Source: Haematococcus lacustris
Taxonomy: Eukaryota; Chlorophyta; Chlorophyceae; Chlamydomonadales; Haematococcaceae
NCBI GenBank assembly: GCA_030144725.1
Contig: JASKMD010000017.1
Location: forward strand, 757,728 to 821,727
Length of the DNA: 64,000 nt
Direction: 5' to 3'
Within the stretch, counting starts at the first letter, position 1, and every line of letters starts with the position of its first letter. Shown in pieces: positions 39,405 through 52,705 of this stretch. Both the position numbers and the translations under genes were made by a program. The notes below the pieces were generated by a model. That model saw only the letters and a program-made list of their open reading frames with translations, was not told where the DNA came from and did not search any database.

Positions 39405-41013
39405 GTGGCTGGTTCGACATGGGGAAGGGCAGTTGGTTGAATGTGATGTTTGATAGTAGCGGCTGGTTGAAGTAGGTGTAGGTAGTCAGCACGGCGAGTG
39501 GTATCGGACTGCAACCCGAGAGAGGGAAGGATAAGGGAGACGAACGGTCGGGCTTTGAGCGTCGGTGGGTTGAGCCATGCAGCTGACGTAGCGGTATTAT
39601 GAAGCACGTACGATAGGAGTAACTGTGACATTATGCAAAAAATAAGCAAATGACATAATCAGGTATGCAGTTGACACAAAATGGCAAATAGCTTGTATGC
39701 GCAAGGTACCACATGCAATATGTGTTGTCTGTTGTATCGACTCACTCGTTTAAAAGACAAATCCCACTCCATTCCCTTCCGAGTGGCTGCGGAAAAGAGC
39801 GTATCAACATATGATGCGAGACGTTACAATTGTAAACAACTCTTTACCTTCATTTGGGGGCCACAACCTTTCCCACATCTTACCACTACCCTACTCAAAC
39901 AATGCAGCATCCGGCAAAACGCCTGATGGTACATTGCAACACCTGAAATATATCTGGTCAAGGTTGCGGCTCTCGCCTCTACTGGATGCTGCTGCACAAA
40001 CAGTGCTTGCATGAATCGTGCTTGCATAATCCTGCTTGCATGATTGTATCCCAGCATGCCTCATGCAACTCCATCTCCGCCAGCAGGGACGACGGATCAG
40101 CACAGTGGGCAGGTCCACTGCGAGGCGTGAAAGCAGCTTGTCCCGCACCTGACCCCTCCTACTCATCAGCCCGGCATGCAACCTGCCGCTGTTCGAACAC
40201 AACTGTCGTCAGCATGGGGCCTCCAGCCTGCCCATGCAGCACTAGGGCCTTGACCTGACCTCAGTGCTGTCTATGTCAACTGGGGAGGCCTGCGTGAACA
40301 GCGTCCCTGCAACCTGCTCTATGCTGCTGTTACCGACAGGTCACTTCAGCTGCGCTGGCCAGCCAGTACACATGAGACGAGCATGCAACATTGCATCAAG
40401 TACAGGCACCCCTACTAAATCAAACTTGCATGCAAGCATGCAGATACAATGCATGCAACCAGGTGTGGATGTGGGAACAGCCCTGCCTGAGAAGGGGAGC
40501 CTTGCTGGCCAGTTGATTTTGAAGGAATGACTTGAGTGAGGTGACAGGAAGAGGGATGCTGAGTGTGATAGCAAGGAGTGACTGCGGTGGCAACTTTTCC
40601 ATGCAGTGTCCAGGGTGAGCCATGGAAGCAGCTTGCATGCAGCCATGCAGTGACTTCTACCCAGCCTTGAGACCAGGACAAACTGAACCCATGGAGTAAC
40701 CCTACTCTTACACTACCCTTACACCATAGCCACAGCCTGTGTCACACTCCGTATCACACAAATGTAACACCAGGCTCTACGTGCACAAGGTACACCACAA
40801 GGCTGCTGCATGAGGCTCCCTGCCGCTGCCCGTGCAGTCCCCTCCCTCGCTGCTGCTGCCGCTGCTGCCGCTCTTCTCCTGCTCCTGCACTGCTCCTGCT
40901 GCCCTGCTGCTGCTGCACCGCTGCTGCTGCTGCTACAGCAGGGGCTCAGCAGCAGGAGTCACCACCGCCACCTACCATAGGGGCCTTACCCTCTCTGGCT
41001 ACACCTGCTGCTG
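39405..41013. other. Convergent spacer between START gene and receptor-like kinase
   Basis: No gene is seen over 1.6 kb. The right end is a CTG-rich 3' flank of the kinase gene. TGCATGCAAG-type motifs recur around 40420-40460 and 40630. Confidence 0.45.
40708..40723 (-). terminator. Candidate TGTAA polyadenylation signals for the receptor-like kinase
   Basis: TTACA occurs at 40708-40712 and 40719-40723, which reads TGTAA twice on the minus strand, about 290-305 bases past the stop at 41014. TGTAA is the usual green-algal signal. Confidence 0.45.
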
Positions 41014-41256
41014 CTACTGCTGCTGCTCTCGCTCTTGCTCCCCCTGCTGCTGCTGCTGCTGCTGCTGCTCCTGGCAGTGCCTGGCCAGCTCCGCCCGCAT
41101 GCTCTGCTCCACCTCAGCAAAGCGAGGCCGGTCAGCCGGGTCCTCAGACCAGCAGGCGGCGATGAGGGCGGCCAGGACAGGGGGGCAGCTGGCAGGCAGC
41201 GGCAGGCGACCGCCTTGCACTCCGACCATGAAGATTATCTGGGGCGACAGAGTGAG

Positions 41257-41292
<36 letters not shown>

Positions 41293-44200
41293 CGGTCAGT
41301 CAGTCAGGCAGTCAGGCAGTCAGGCGGTCAGGGTATTGCAATGCTGATATGGAGTTTGAGTGCAAGCTATACGAGGTGGTGTTAGGGAAGTGTGACATGT
41401 CTCTTTAGATACTCTCTTGCATTCCATGCCCAAGGCTACTGATAGGCTTCTCTGATGGCCCTGACCGAAGCTTGGACCAGAGCTGACCCTGGCCCTGACC
41501 CACACACCTCCCCCCTGCCGCCCTCACCCATCCCCACAACCATGCGTGCCACACGTTCTGCCATCAGCCAGGCCAGGGACGCCCAGCTGCTCTGCAGCTT
41601 CCTGGCAGGTCACTCAGGTCACACCACAGGGCAGGCGGAGGGGGGCATCACCTGCATCGGGTGCTCCAGGTCGCCCCAGGGGGGCTGGCCCGTCACCATC
41701 TCCCACAACATCACCGCAAAGGCGAACTGGTCCACTCGCTCGCTGACTGGCCGCCCCTCAAACTGCTCTGGCGCCTGCAGGGGTGCGGGGGGAGGGGCCA
41801 GAGGGGGTGGGGGTGGGCGCCACAGGGGTACGGGGGGCAGAGCACTGGGTGAGGACAGGTGCAGGGGGGCGGCAGGGGCCCCCATGGGGGGTCCGGGGGC
41901 TGCAGGGTGTCTGTGGGGGCTCCCCCCCCTCCCCCTCCCCCTCCCCCTCCCCACCATGTAAGCTGGTGTGCCTGCATGCACGTTGCGAGTGGATAGGAAG
42001 GTGGCGGTGCCCCTGAACTTGGCGATGCCAAAGTCCGCCACCAGCGCACTGCCCTGTGGCAGCAACAGAGCACCACCCATGCAGGGCAACAGAGCACCAC
42101 CCAGCACCCAGCACAGGGGGGCCCAGAAGAAAGCGGGCAGTGCGGGGGCACTCGGCCACCTTGTGCTGATGGTGAAGGAAAGGGGGGGACAGGGTGGCCG
42201 CTGGGGGAGCCAGGGGAGAAAGATGCGGGGAAAAGAAGAAGGGTGGGCTGGCAGGTGGGCAGGCTGGCAATGGGTTGGGAGAGGGGGGGGCAGATAATAG
42301 AGGGGGCCAGGGGCAGGTGGGTAGGGCAGGGGGGTGTCAGGGGGGGGGGTGTCAGGGGGGGGGGGTCAGGGGGGGGGGGGGTCAGGGGGGGGGGGTCCAG
42401 GGGGGGTGTCAGGGGGGTGTACCTGTGCGTCCAGCAGCACGTTTGCTGGCTTGAGGTCGCGGTGCACTATGTGCAGGGAGTGCAGGTACGCCATGGCTGA
42501 CGCCACCTCCGCCCCCAACCTCAGCACCTGGCCAGGCAGCGGGGGCAGGGGCTGAGGCTGGGGAGGGGAGGGGAGGGCTGGAGGGGCTGGAGGGGCTGGA
42601 GGGGGGGTGGGGGCCGCCCCTCGGTGGGCCTCAGCAAGGGCAAGTGGCAGGCAGTGGGCAGGCAAGGGTGGTGGGAGGGGGGGTGAGCAATGGCAGGGCA
42701 CTGCTGGACAGGCAGGGCTGGGGCACGGTGTTAGTCAGTCAAGGTTGGGGAGAGGCAGATAAGGGCAGGGTGGTAGGATGGGTAGACAAAGGAGAGCAGG
42801 GGTCCAACACCCCTCCTTTACCCTCAGGGCTCATTGCTGACCTGAACACTAAGGATGAAAATGCCATGGGGTCCACCTCGCCCCCCCTCCCCCCTCCCCC
42901 CCCTCCCCAACTTTCCACCCTCACCCTCCCTGCCCCCCCCCCCCCCCTTCCTGCACCAGACCCAGCTCGTCCCCCTCACTGCTCTTCAAACCCTCCTGAC
43001 CTGCTCATATGGCAGCTGGCCAGAGTGAGTGTCACACTCCAGCTGGCGGTAGATCTCCCCCGGCGGGGGGGCTGCCTCCCTGTCCAGCTCCCCCAGGCCC
43101 TGTCCAGGTGGGGCCCCAGGCGCCGCCCCCCCCCCGCTGCCGCCTGTTGTGCAGCAGGCCGTAGAGGGAGCCACCCGTGGCCAGCTGCTCCACTATGCAC
43201 ACGTTGGGCGGGGCCAGGCACGCGCCTATGAAGCGCACTATGTGCGGGTGCTGCAGCCGGCTGAGCACCTGCAGCAAGCCAGGGCTGCAGCCTAATCAGG
43301 ACGTGATGCTGTGACTCACTGTGTGGCCTACTCAAGACTATGTGGGGGTGCTGCTTGCGGCTGGGGTGGGATCTGCATGAGCACATGCTTGTATGGGGGT
43401 TGCATGAACAGCCTCCACCTGACCCCTGACGGCTGGGACCCCTGCCCTCCTAACCCCCCCTGCCCACCCTTGCCCCCTGACCCCTCTTACATCCCTCACC
43501 CCCCTGTCCCCTCTTGCCTCCTGCCCCCCTCCCCTCCACCCCCCTCCCCCTGGCCCCCTCCCCCTGGCCCCCTCCCCCTGGCCCCCCCTCCCCTCCCCCT
43601 CCACCTGGATCTCCTGCTTCAGTGAGTCCAGGGAGCGGGCGCTGTAGCTGGCTCCATCAAGCATCAGCGGCACCACCTTCACGGCAACAGCCACCCCGCC
43701 CGCCCCCCCGCCCGCCTGCCCCCCCGCCCCCAGCAGCCCCGCCTGCTGCTCCGGCCCCACCGCGGGCAGCCGCGCCGGGCCCAGACTCTGCAGGGCAGCA
43801 GCAGGGGGGTGCAGCCACACGGCGGAGTAGACGGTGCCAAAGGCCCCGGAGCCCAGCTTGGCCTGCAGCACCACGTCCCGGGCGAAGTTGATGGCGGCCC
43901 ATTGGGGCGCAGCGGGGGCGGGGGGGCGCCGGCTGAGGGTGGAGGTGGGGGGGTCCGCAGCAGGGGCAGGGGGGTCGGAGGAGGAGGGGGGGGTGCTAGG
44001 CCCAGAGCCGGAGCTGGGTCTGGGGGAAGTGGGGGGGAGGGGCTCTGCCGCTGCTGCTGCTGCTGCTGTTGCTGCTGCTGGCTGGGCAGCCTGGGTGGAG
44101 TGGGTGGACTTAACCAGCGGCACCCTCCCTTGGACCCCCCCCCTGTTCACCCTCCCCTTTGCCCCCCTGCCCCTCCCAGCACCTCTCCCCCTCCCCCTGC

Positions 44201-47200
44201 TGCTGCTGCTGCTGCTGCCGCTACCCAGGCCTGCCGACCCCTTGGACCCCACCTCGTTCTCCCCCCTGCCCCCCTGCCCCTCCCCGCCCCCCCCCTCCTT
44301 GCCGCTGCTGCTCCTGCTGCTCCTCGCGCTGCCGCTGCCCCCCGCCCTTGCCGCTGCCGCCCCCCCCCCTGCCCAGGCTAGGGGTGGGGGCAGGAGCAGC
44401 AGGAGCTGGGCAGGCGCCCTGCTCGGGGTCCTGCAGTTCCTCCAGCTTGAGCTTGCGCGGGTCAAACAGCAGGGGCAGCCGGCTGACCTGCTTGATCAGG
44501 CTGCTGCCCAGCCCCACTGCAGTCTCCGCCACTGCCGCTGCCAGGCTGCCGGCAGACGAGTACGAGCTCTTCTGGCTGACCGGGGCAGGCGGGCGGTGGG
44601 CGGGCGGTGGGGGGCTGGGGGTGGTGTCTTGATGACTTTCCCCCTCCTGGCTATTCTCCCCCCCTGCCCCCACCCCCACCCCCTGATCCACCCCCTCCCC
44701 GCGGGGTTGGGAGGGGGGGGTAGGGGCGCGGGGGGGGCCACGGCGGGTCAGGCTGCCGCCTGATGTCAAGGCCCCTGCCGGCGCCCCTCCCCCCCCGGCT
44801 GTGAATTGGGTGATGTGCGCCATGCGGTGCATGGTGGGCTCGCTGAGGGAGGAGTGAAGGACCACCTCCTCCCCCTCACCCGCATACCCTCCATGCACAA
44901 GCACCACCTGCCCCTCTCCCCCCCTACCCCCCTCCTCCTGCTCCTCCTCCTCCTCTTCCTCCCCTTCCTCCTCTTCCTCCTCTCCCTCCTCCTCACCCCC
45001 CGCCCTCTCTTCCTGACCTCCTTGTGGCCCACCCGCCACTGCAGCAGCAAGTGTGGGGGGGTGAGGTAACCCAGCTTCCAGGCAGCTTCCGCCAGCTTCT
45101 GAGCAGCTGCCAGCAGCCCCTTCCTCACACCAGGGGCCCAGAGCCAGGCTGACCATCTCCCCCAGCCCAGTGCCGGTGCCTGTTTGGGGCCCTGAGCCTG
45201 ATCTAGACCCTAGGCCCCCCTCCACACCCAGAGCACCCAGCCCCACTGACTGCCTCCACGTCCCGTCGCCTGAATAGGCCCTGGTGCCCCCCCCAGGGGC
45301 CCAATGGAGCCCCTCCACGCCCCCCCCCCCTCGGCTCGACCCACCTAACCCTGCACCCTCACGAGCGCCCCGCCCTCCGCCCCGCCCCCCTGGCCCCAGA
45401 TCTCCCAGGTCACTCCTCATGTCACTCAGATCAGATCTCAGATCACGGCTGCCAGGGCCCCCAAGGGAGCCAGACCTCTGGTGGCTAGGGGCCCTGGCCT
45501 GGCCTGCATGGGGTGGGCCATGGGGGTGGTGGGGTGGGGGGTGGGCATGGGGGTGGGGCAAGGGTGGCAGCAGGTTGGCATGAGCCGGCCCGGCTTGGGA
45601 GGCCAAAATGAGGGCCGCCAGGGGCATGCCCCGCACTGGGTCAGGGGGGGGGAGGGGCCCAGGGCCAGCTGCCGGCGCCCTACCCACCCCCCCCATGGCA
45701 CCCCAACTGCCATTCCAACCGCCTTGGGGCGTTCGGTGGGGAAACTGGGAGGGGGGGGGGCAGAGAGGGCCCTGCTGCCCCCCACCCACATGGTGGGACC
45801 CCCCCTCTGGGGGTCTCAGCCCACCCCCCTGCTGCTGCTGCAAGTACTGCTGCTGCTGCTGCTGCCCAGGCCCTGCCTGCTGCATGTGCTGCTGCTGTTG
45901 CTGTCCATGCACCTCCCCATGCCCATGCTGCCGCTGGTGGGGCCACCTCCCCTCTGACCCCGGGTAGGCCCCCCCCTGGGGGTACTCCCCCCCTTCCCCG
46001 TCCCCCCCCCTCTCTTGCACAGTCTCCAGCGACCCCCCAGGCCTTAGGGCCCCAAGAGTGAGCGCATGGCCAAGAGAGTGAGATCCATGCGGGTAGTTGC
46101 CATGGGTGCCTTCGTTACTCTCGCCCCCGCTGCCATGCCTGACAGGGCTGGGGGCGCTGCCAGGCCTTGGCTGACCAGCCCAGGCCACCCCCCCCCCCCC
46201 CTCCCCCTCCCCCCCCAGCCTGCTGCTGCCCGCAATGGACCCCCCTGGCAGGGCACTACTGCCGCTGCTGCCGCTACTGCTGCTGCTTTGCATGCTGGAA
46301 CGTGCTTGCATGGCTCCATGCGGGGGTGGAGGGTGGGGGTGGGGTACAGGGTGAGCCATAGAGGCTAGGGTGCTAGCCAGGCCTGGGGTCTCCCCCCAGA
46401 GGGGGGTGGGGCTGGCTGGCGGCAGGCCCTGCCCACCATGCCCCCCTGGCCCCCCCTGCTGCTGCTGCTGCTGCCACTGCTCCTGCCCCCCAAGTTTGGG
46501 CATGTTGCCTGACCCCATCTGACCTGACCCAGGCATCAGCAGGCCACCCCCCTGCCCACCCTGCCCTCCCCCAACGACCGCCACCGAAGCTGCTGCGGTG
46601 CCCATGCCATGCATGCCATGCGCCATGCCCCCATACTGCAGGTGGGGGTGGGTCATGTGATAGGGTAGGTAGCCGGCAGCAGCAGCAGCGGCGGCAGCAG
46701 CAGCAGCAGCCGCCCCACTGCTGCTGCTGCCGGGGGGGGCTGTGGAGTGGGGGGACCATTGGTGGGGGGGGCAGCTGTCACTGTGGCCCACAGACAAGGG
46801 GTAGGGCTGCAGGGGGTGCAGCAGGGGGGGTCCCCCTAGGGGGGGGGGGCCCAGGGCAGAGTCCACCTGCTGACGCAGGGTCTGCATGGGCAAAGGGGGT
46901 GGGGGGGCGGGGGGTGAGGAAAAGTGAGAGGGGGGGTGAGAGTGAGCGTGTGTGAGCAGGTTTGTTTTGTCATGGTCATGCAGAGCAGGCTATCCCACAA
47001 TGAGTGCAGCTGCGAGACACTGAGCCCCTCCCCCTCGCCCTCCCCCTCCCCCTCCCCACCACCCACAGCTTCATCAGGCGAGATGTGGCGGATGATGTCC
47101 CTCCTGAGCCTGGCCGCCCACAATGCCACCAGCACCCCCGCCACCAGCAGCGACCCCACCACTGAGGGCACCACCACCGCCACCACCAGGCTGGAGCTGC

Positions 47201-50200
47201 GCCCGCTGTCCCCCCCTGCTGACACAGGCCACAGGGCACGGGGCAGAGCTGGAGGGCAGCCAGGGGGGGCACAGCTTTGGGTCACACAGGATGGAAGCCG
47301 GGTGGAAGCTGGGTGGCAGCTGGGTGGCAGCTGGGTGGTAGCTGGGCCATTTGTTGCCCAGCAGGGCAGGGCAGGAAGCAGCAGCAGGGGCAAACAGGGG
47401 CAGGCAGCGGAGGCAAGGGAGCAGCAGCAGCAGCAGCAGAGGTGTGCATTCAATAGATCCACTACCTGCTGACATTGGCTGCCCTGCCCCACGGAGCACC
47501 AACCGAACCAACCACCCTCATGCTCACCTGCCGCTGCCACCGGAGGGGGTCCTGGGGGGGAGGGGGGTCGGCCCAGCACCGTGTTGACGATGTTGTTGGC
47601 CAGGCTGTCGATGGTAGGGTCAGGGGGCGGGGGGGCGCTGGCTCCAGGGGGCATGCCTGGGCTGGTGGGCGGCCCCCCACCTGCCCCGCCCCCACTGCTG
47701 CTGCTGTTGCTGGGGGGGCTCTGGCGCTGCAGCAGGTCCAGCAGGCCTGTGGCGATGTCGTTCAGAGCGCTGCCCACCCGCTGCTGCACGTCCATGTATG
47801 GGGGGAGAGGGGGGGATGGGGGGGAGGGGGGCAGGGGGATGGACGGCAGGCTGCTGAGGGCGGGGGCGGGGGCGGTGCTGGGGATGCTGCCCGAGTTTGG
47901 GTCCACAAAGTCCCCACAGCAGAAGATGGAGGTGCAGATCACTGCGTCCGGCCCCGCGGTGGCTGACCGGTTGCTCATGGTGCCATAACTGCATGCACAC
48001 CCCATGCAGGCATCCATGCAATCAGGCCCAGGGACAGCAAGCATGCATGCGGAGCAATCAACTGCTGCTGTCTGCTGAGGGGACCTACTGCTGCCCCTCT
48101 GCGCTTCCACCTGTGCTGCCATGCCGCGCCATGCCGCGCCATGCCATGCCATGCCATGCCTAACCCCCGGCCTGACCTGATGCTCTCGCAGTCGTCCAGC
48201 AGGAACGACCTGGCAGGGATCTTGCTGCAGAAGTGGCCGTTGAAGAACACGCCAGACCAGTCCAGGTTCGCAGCCGCCCAGTCAGCCGTGGCTGCCGAGG
48301 GTGTGGAGGCCCCAGCTGCACTGGGCGGTGGGCCGGCTGGGATGCGCGGTTGCATGGAGAGGGTGAAGTTGATGGTGCCGCCAGCCGCTGTGATGTTGGG
48401 GTTGTAGAAGGGGTTGAGCACACGAAAGGGGGAGCCTTGGCCTGCTCGACACCACACCACATGCTGAGGCTGGCATGCTTTGATAAACTGATCAAGGGGT
48501 GCGAACCACAGACCAGACCCTGTGCATACAAGATTGTATTAATCGCGGGCTGGCATGCAAGCATGCAAGCACAATGGTCGTACATGAACCTATAATGCCG
48601 TTCATGTATAAAAGCAACAAACAGAAGCATTGCAGGTGCACCTGCGCCCATGATGAGCACTGCAGCGCGGGCAGATGTGATGTCGAAGACGGCAGAGCTC
48701 GCAGGAGGAGGGCTGCTTGGTGAGGGTGGCGTGCTCACGCCTTCCTCACTGCTGCCGCTGCTGCCGCTGGGGCTGGTCACAGCGGGCTGCCCGTCTACAT
48801 GCCACACAAGCTGCCAGCCAAAGATACGATCCTGCAGGTGTGCAGCAGCAACAGCCTTTGCTGGTGGTGGAGCTCTGGCATAGCACTGCCCAACAATGCT
48901 AGCCTGCACCTCCATACAGCTGCACAGCTTGTTGAGATCGTGAAAGGTCGTCAAACCTGTTTCTATCACGAAGTTATGGCACTTGCGGTGCATGAGGCAC
49001 AGGAAAACAGCTGCGCGCACCTGTTGGTTGTTTTGAATCGTGGTGGTGGAGCATACTGGCGGATTGGCCGCGCTTGATCCAGTCAACGCTGACTGCACGA
49101 AGTTGGTGATGACCATAGGACAACTGCGCAGCGCTTCTTGACTCGCGATGTTTGAGGGCACGCGCGATAGCGCAGAGGGGCAGCCGGGGTTTGGCAGCAG
49201 AGGCGGCATTGGGGGTGGGGACCTCCCAGGAGACGCGATGGGAGGACTAGGCAAGACAGGGCTGCCGGTGCCGTTGCTGCTGGCATTCCCACTTGCATTC
49301 CCGCTGCCGAGGACGCTCCAATTGCCACCAACCTCCACCTGGTTCGCGAGGATGGTAGGGCTGGACCGCGGTGGAGGTGCCGGGCGATTCGTGGGCGCGC
49401 TGAGCACAGTCCCGTTCTCTGGCAGTACCGTTTGGCTTGTCACTCTGATGCTACTGACCTTAGCCTCGCCTGGGCTGACTCCTGGCTCTTGCAGCAGAGC
49501 GCGCCTGGAAGCCAAGCCTTGCATGCCAGCCTGCTGCTCAGGAGCCCCACTAGCCACTTGCCCCTGAGCTATTGCTGAAGCTGAGCCTGCAGCTGAATCT
49601 CTAGTCACTGGGTCCTTAGCCGAGCCAGGAAAAGCTTCCTGCCTCGACACCAGGGCTTGCGCGTGTGGTTGGGCTGCCACCGCCATGTCTGCTGATGACA
49701 GCTGTGCATTGTGCCCCAGCTGGTCTCCATACCCTGCTTGCTGCTGAACGACACTGTCTCCTTCACTGCCAGCAGCTGTAAGGCTGCTGGCACCTGGGCT
49801 GCTGGGCTGCCTGCTTGCTTTGGGCTGCTTCTCGCTGCGGTGCTGATGTGGTGCAAAAGTGCTGGGGCTGCAGGGCCGTGCCCCAAACAGCCTGCTGGCG
49901 GCGGCGGGTGAGGCATCCTCCCAGGGCCTCCCAGCTGCGGTCAGACCTTGCAAAGCCGCCCTGGCTGGCTGGCCCTGGGCTGCCGGTGTAGATGACGGCG
50001 CGGCAGGGAGGGTGCTGCTTGTATTTACTATGTAGCTGCCTCCATGGGTGCTGCTCCCATGCGGTGCAGTCATGGGGCGCAGAGCTGGCAGATAGGAGCT
50101 TGAGGAACACGGCTGGGGGGCAAGGGCCGTGACCACCAGAGTGGCATCATCACTGCGAGCCACTGCAGCGGCAGTGCCCAGGGACAGCAGGTCAAGCTTA

Positions 50201-50214
50201 GATATATTGCAAGT
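41014..50214 (-). CDS. Large receptor-like Ser/Thr protein kinase, 5' end not found
   Basis: Order: ectodomain, one membrane span, about 830 low-complexity residues, kinase domain. Exons: 50214-48642, 48441-48177, 47988-47528, 47215-47067, 46881 to about 44400, 44090-43605, 43268-43001, 42527-42423, 42053-41955, 41774-41652, 41238-41014. The ectodomain is Ser/Pro-rich with Cys clusters ([45 protein letters not shown]) and N-glycosylation sites. The span is [20 protein letters not shown], then basic LRRDIIRH. The kinase shows [78 protein letters not shown], and [12 protein letters not shown], with a Gln-run tail; it looks TKL/MAPKKK-like. All catalytic residues are present. Exon 43268-43001 is one base too long, probably a miscounted C run. 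The join near 44400-44090 and the start codon are unresolved. Total near 2,080 aa. Confidence 0.85.
42330..42420. repeat. Poly-G tracts in a kinase intron
   Basis: Several runs of 7-12 G separated by TCA or TGTCA, directly beside the exon ending at 42423. Such runs are error-prone in sequencing and G-quadruplex-prone. Confidence 0.8.
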
Positions 50215-51185
50215 CTACAGGACAATACATTTTCGACCTAGGCACATGAGGTGTATGCGCCCAGGCTGCCGCACTACTGGCACTTGGTTCAGAGCAGTGT
50301 GTTGATAACACTGCGTGTCACCAGGCTCCTGCCTTGTCATTGGTAAATGCAGCTTATGGTATGCTGCTGCCTGGGCTCTCACAGGTGTGTCAGCTAGAGG
50401 TAAATCCCCGTGTCATCTGCGTCAATGTGATGGGAGGAGGTGGTGTTGATGCCTACCCGGACTGGGACGGCTGGCCCTCAGCACCGCTAGAAGGCCCAAA
50501 AGGATGCAACAGACCAGTCGCCACGCCGCAAACTGCTGCTCATCGTTGGACAACCGCACTGGCGTTGCGCGGCAGCCGGCCGACACCTGTTGCGACCGCC
50601 TGCCCTGGACACTGCCTACAAGCCATTCCGCTGCCTGACAGTGTGCGGCATCACTACCCTACATCCGCCAGGCTCGCGATTCGTTCACTGCGCGCACATG
50701 GAAGTGCTGGTTTGAGAGGTCTGAGCCGGAACCTCGGAAGCTGTGTTGCCTGGTTGCGCGGCAAGGCCAGCCTGCTACGCACGACTGGGAGCAAAGACGC
50801 ACAGCGGTCGATTTCCGCATGGAGGGTTTCGCACCGTCCAGTGTTTCCAGCCTTTGGTGGGGCCCTTGGTGCCAAGTGACAGTTAATTTGCAATCATTAG
50901 TACTTAGCGTACATACCCCCCGCTGCTGTTTTGCAGGGCTTCACTCACACGGTGCATTAGAAACAAGAAAACATCCCAGAGATGGGTATAGATAAGCCAC
51001 TCTTTAGTGGCTTTATATATGCATGTGTTTGGAGCGGCCAGCACCGCTGCTAGTGGAGCAGCAGCAAAGCACATCGGACCTAGACCGCTGCATGGTCGGA
51101 CACCGGCCATGCAACCCGCGTTTGTATCAAATCTAACGTACTTCGCCAGCTCCCTTCACCAGGCGGCCGAAGGACATACTTAGAT
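50215..51185. other. Divergent spacer between receptor-like kinase and Rieske gene
   Basis: No gene was resolved. The first exon and promoter of the kinase should be here. A minus-strand frame near 50550-50450 contains a hydrophobic run, WRLVCCILLGLLAVL, but no in-frame ATG was found, so it is not called. Confidence 0.35.
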
Positions 51186-52705
51186 ATGTCTTTCCGGCGA
51201 TCGGCAGCCCTGCTGCTCCCGAAGCTGCTGGCTCAGCCCTGCGGAGGCGTGGCTTCCTGCACACACCATCCATCAACGCCATCCTGCACAACTTGGATGC
51301 AGCCACGGTTTCCGGATTGCGGGGTGCGACTTCTCTCTTTCCTAAGCCGTGCACTGCCTAGTGGCCCACGGTAGACGAGATGCTGGTATGCAGGCTTCGC
51401 CAGTGCTGCGAGCACCGCCGTGGAAGTGGTGAAAGCCCTCGACCGCTGGGCCCATGACTATGACGTCCACAAGCTGTCCTTGACGCCTAGCAACAAGATT
51501 GTGTAAGCGTCTCGGAGCTTTAGAGCATCTTCGGCCAGTTTAGACATGCAGAACTTTGCATCGTGCTGCAACTCGTTGCGTTGAGTCGCTGCTGCATTCG
51601 CTGCTTTGGTGTAGGTATAATGAAGTCAATCACGAACGCTTCGAGCCTGGGACGGAGGGTCGACCCATCGCCTACTTCGTGCGAACTGGGGGTCGCTTTC
51701 TGTGGGCCTCCTCAATCAGACTAGCTGTGATCAAAGCCTTAGTCACGCTGTCGGTAAGAGCAGCTCAATAGCTACGCCACGGCGTGCCGCTATAGGCCCT
51801 TCGCAACCCAGACCGTTGCACCGACTGCAGGCAGCTGCTGACACACTGGCTCTCGGGTCCTTGGAAGTAGACCTGAGCGGCGTGGAGGAAGGCAGCACCA
51901 TCACGGTGAAGTGGCGCGGAAAGCCCGTCTTCATCCAGCATCGCACAGCTGAGCAGATTGAGTCGGCTGCCCAAGTGCCCCTTACAGACTTGAAGGATCC
52001 GCAGAAGGATAGCGAGCGCACAGTAGACCCCAAGGTCAGCATCTTGGCTGGTGATGTGGAGCTGATCCTGCTCCAAGCATCAGCACAGCATCAGCACGGC
52101 TAGTGGCGGAAAGCTTCACTCTGGGGGTCCAGCATGGGCCTGTCTGCATGCATTAAGCATTTGACAGGCAGCCCCTGTTGCTGACTAGGTGCAACACTAT
52201 GAAGGGTTGCCCTTCAGTTGCAAAAGCTGATGTTAGTTTCTTAGCAGATGATAGCTTCTGGAGCTGTGCTCCTGTTGGTAGCGGTGGGAGCCTGGCATAT
52301 GGCAGGAAAATGGTGGAGCTGGCTAGCTCAGCTGCACCGGCATGAGTCAGAGCTCATGAGAGACGGTGCACCTTCAGCAAGCTGCTACTGCTTGCACATA
52401 GTGCCTGCATGGCCCTTTCTTTCTTGTGCCCACTCTGCACGCATGCATCACGCATGCATCCACGCATGCCATGCATGTCATGTGGTGCTGCCGCCTTTGC
52501 CCTGCAGTACTTAATCGTTGTTGGAGTGTGCACCCACTTGGGCTGTGTGCCTATCGCGGGCGCTGGCAACTATGGCGGCTGGTTCTGCCCCTGCCATGGC
52601 AGCCACTACGACGGGTCTGGGCGCGTCCGGGAGGGGCCAGCCCCTTACAACCTGGAGGTGCCTGAGTACAGGTTCAAGGACGATGGGAAGGTGGTGATCG
52701 GGTAG
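51186..52705 (+). CDS. Mitochondrial Rieske iron-sulfur protein of the cytochrome bc1 complex
   Basis: This subunit of complex III carries a 2Fe-2S cluster that takes electrons from ubiquinol to cytochrome c1. Firm exons: 51394-51502, 51615-51753, 51831-52034, 52508-52705, with joining phases. Seen: GFASAAS, typical of a presequence cleavage region; [16 protein letters not shown]; a membrane segment [47 protein letters not shown]; then the cluster motifs CTHLGC and [13 protein letters not shown], and the conserved end [11 protein letters not shown]. The sequence follows plant mitochondrial Rieske proteins, not the chloroplast b6f form. The first exon is uncertain: an ATG at 51186 ([15 protein letters not shown]) suits a mitochondrial presequence but no donor of fitting phase was found before 51394. 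Confidence 0.93.

Noticed and set aside
41250..41340. Regular CAGG and CAGTCAGG repeats that could suggest a CRISPR-like array
   Set aside because: They are simple microsatellite units without spacers, in the intron of a nuclear gene.
50654..50893. Minus-strand open frame as the first exon of the receptor-like kinase
   Set aside because: No signal peptide and no donor of the needed phase toward 50214 were found.
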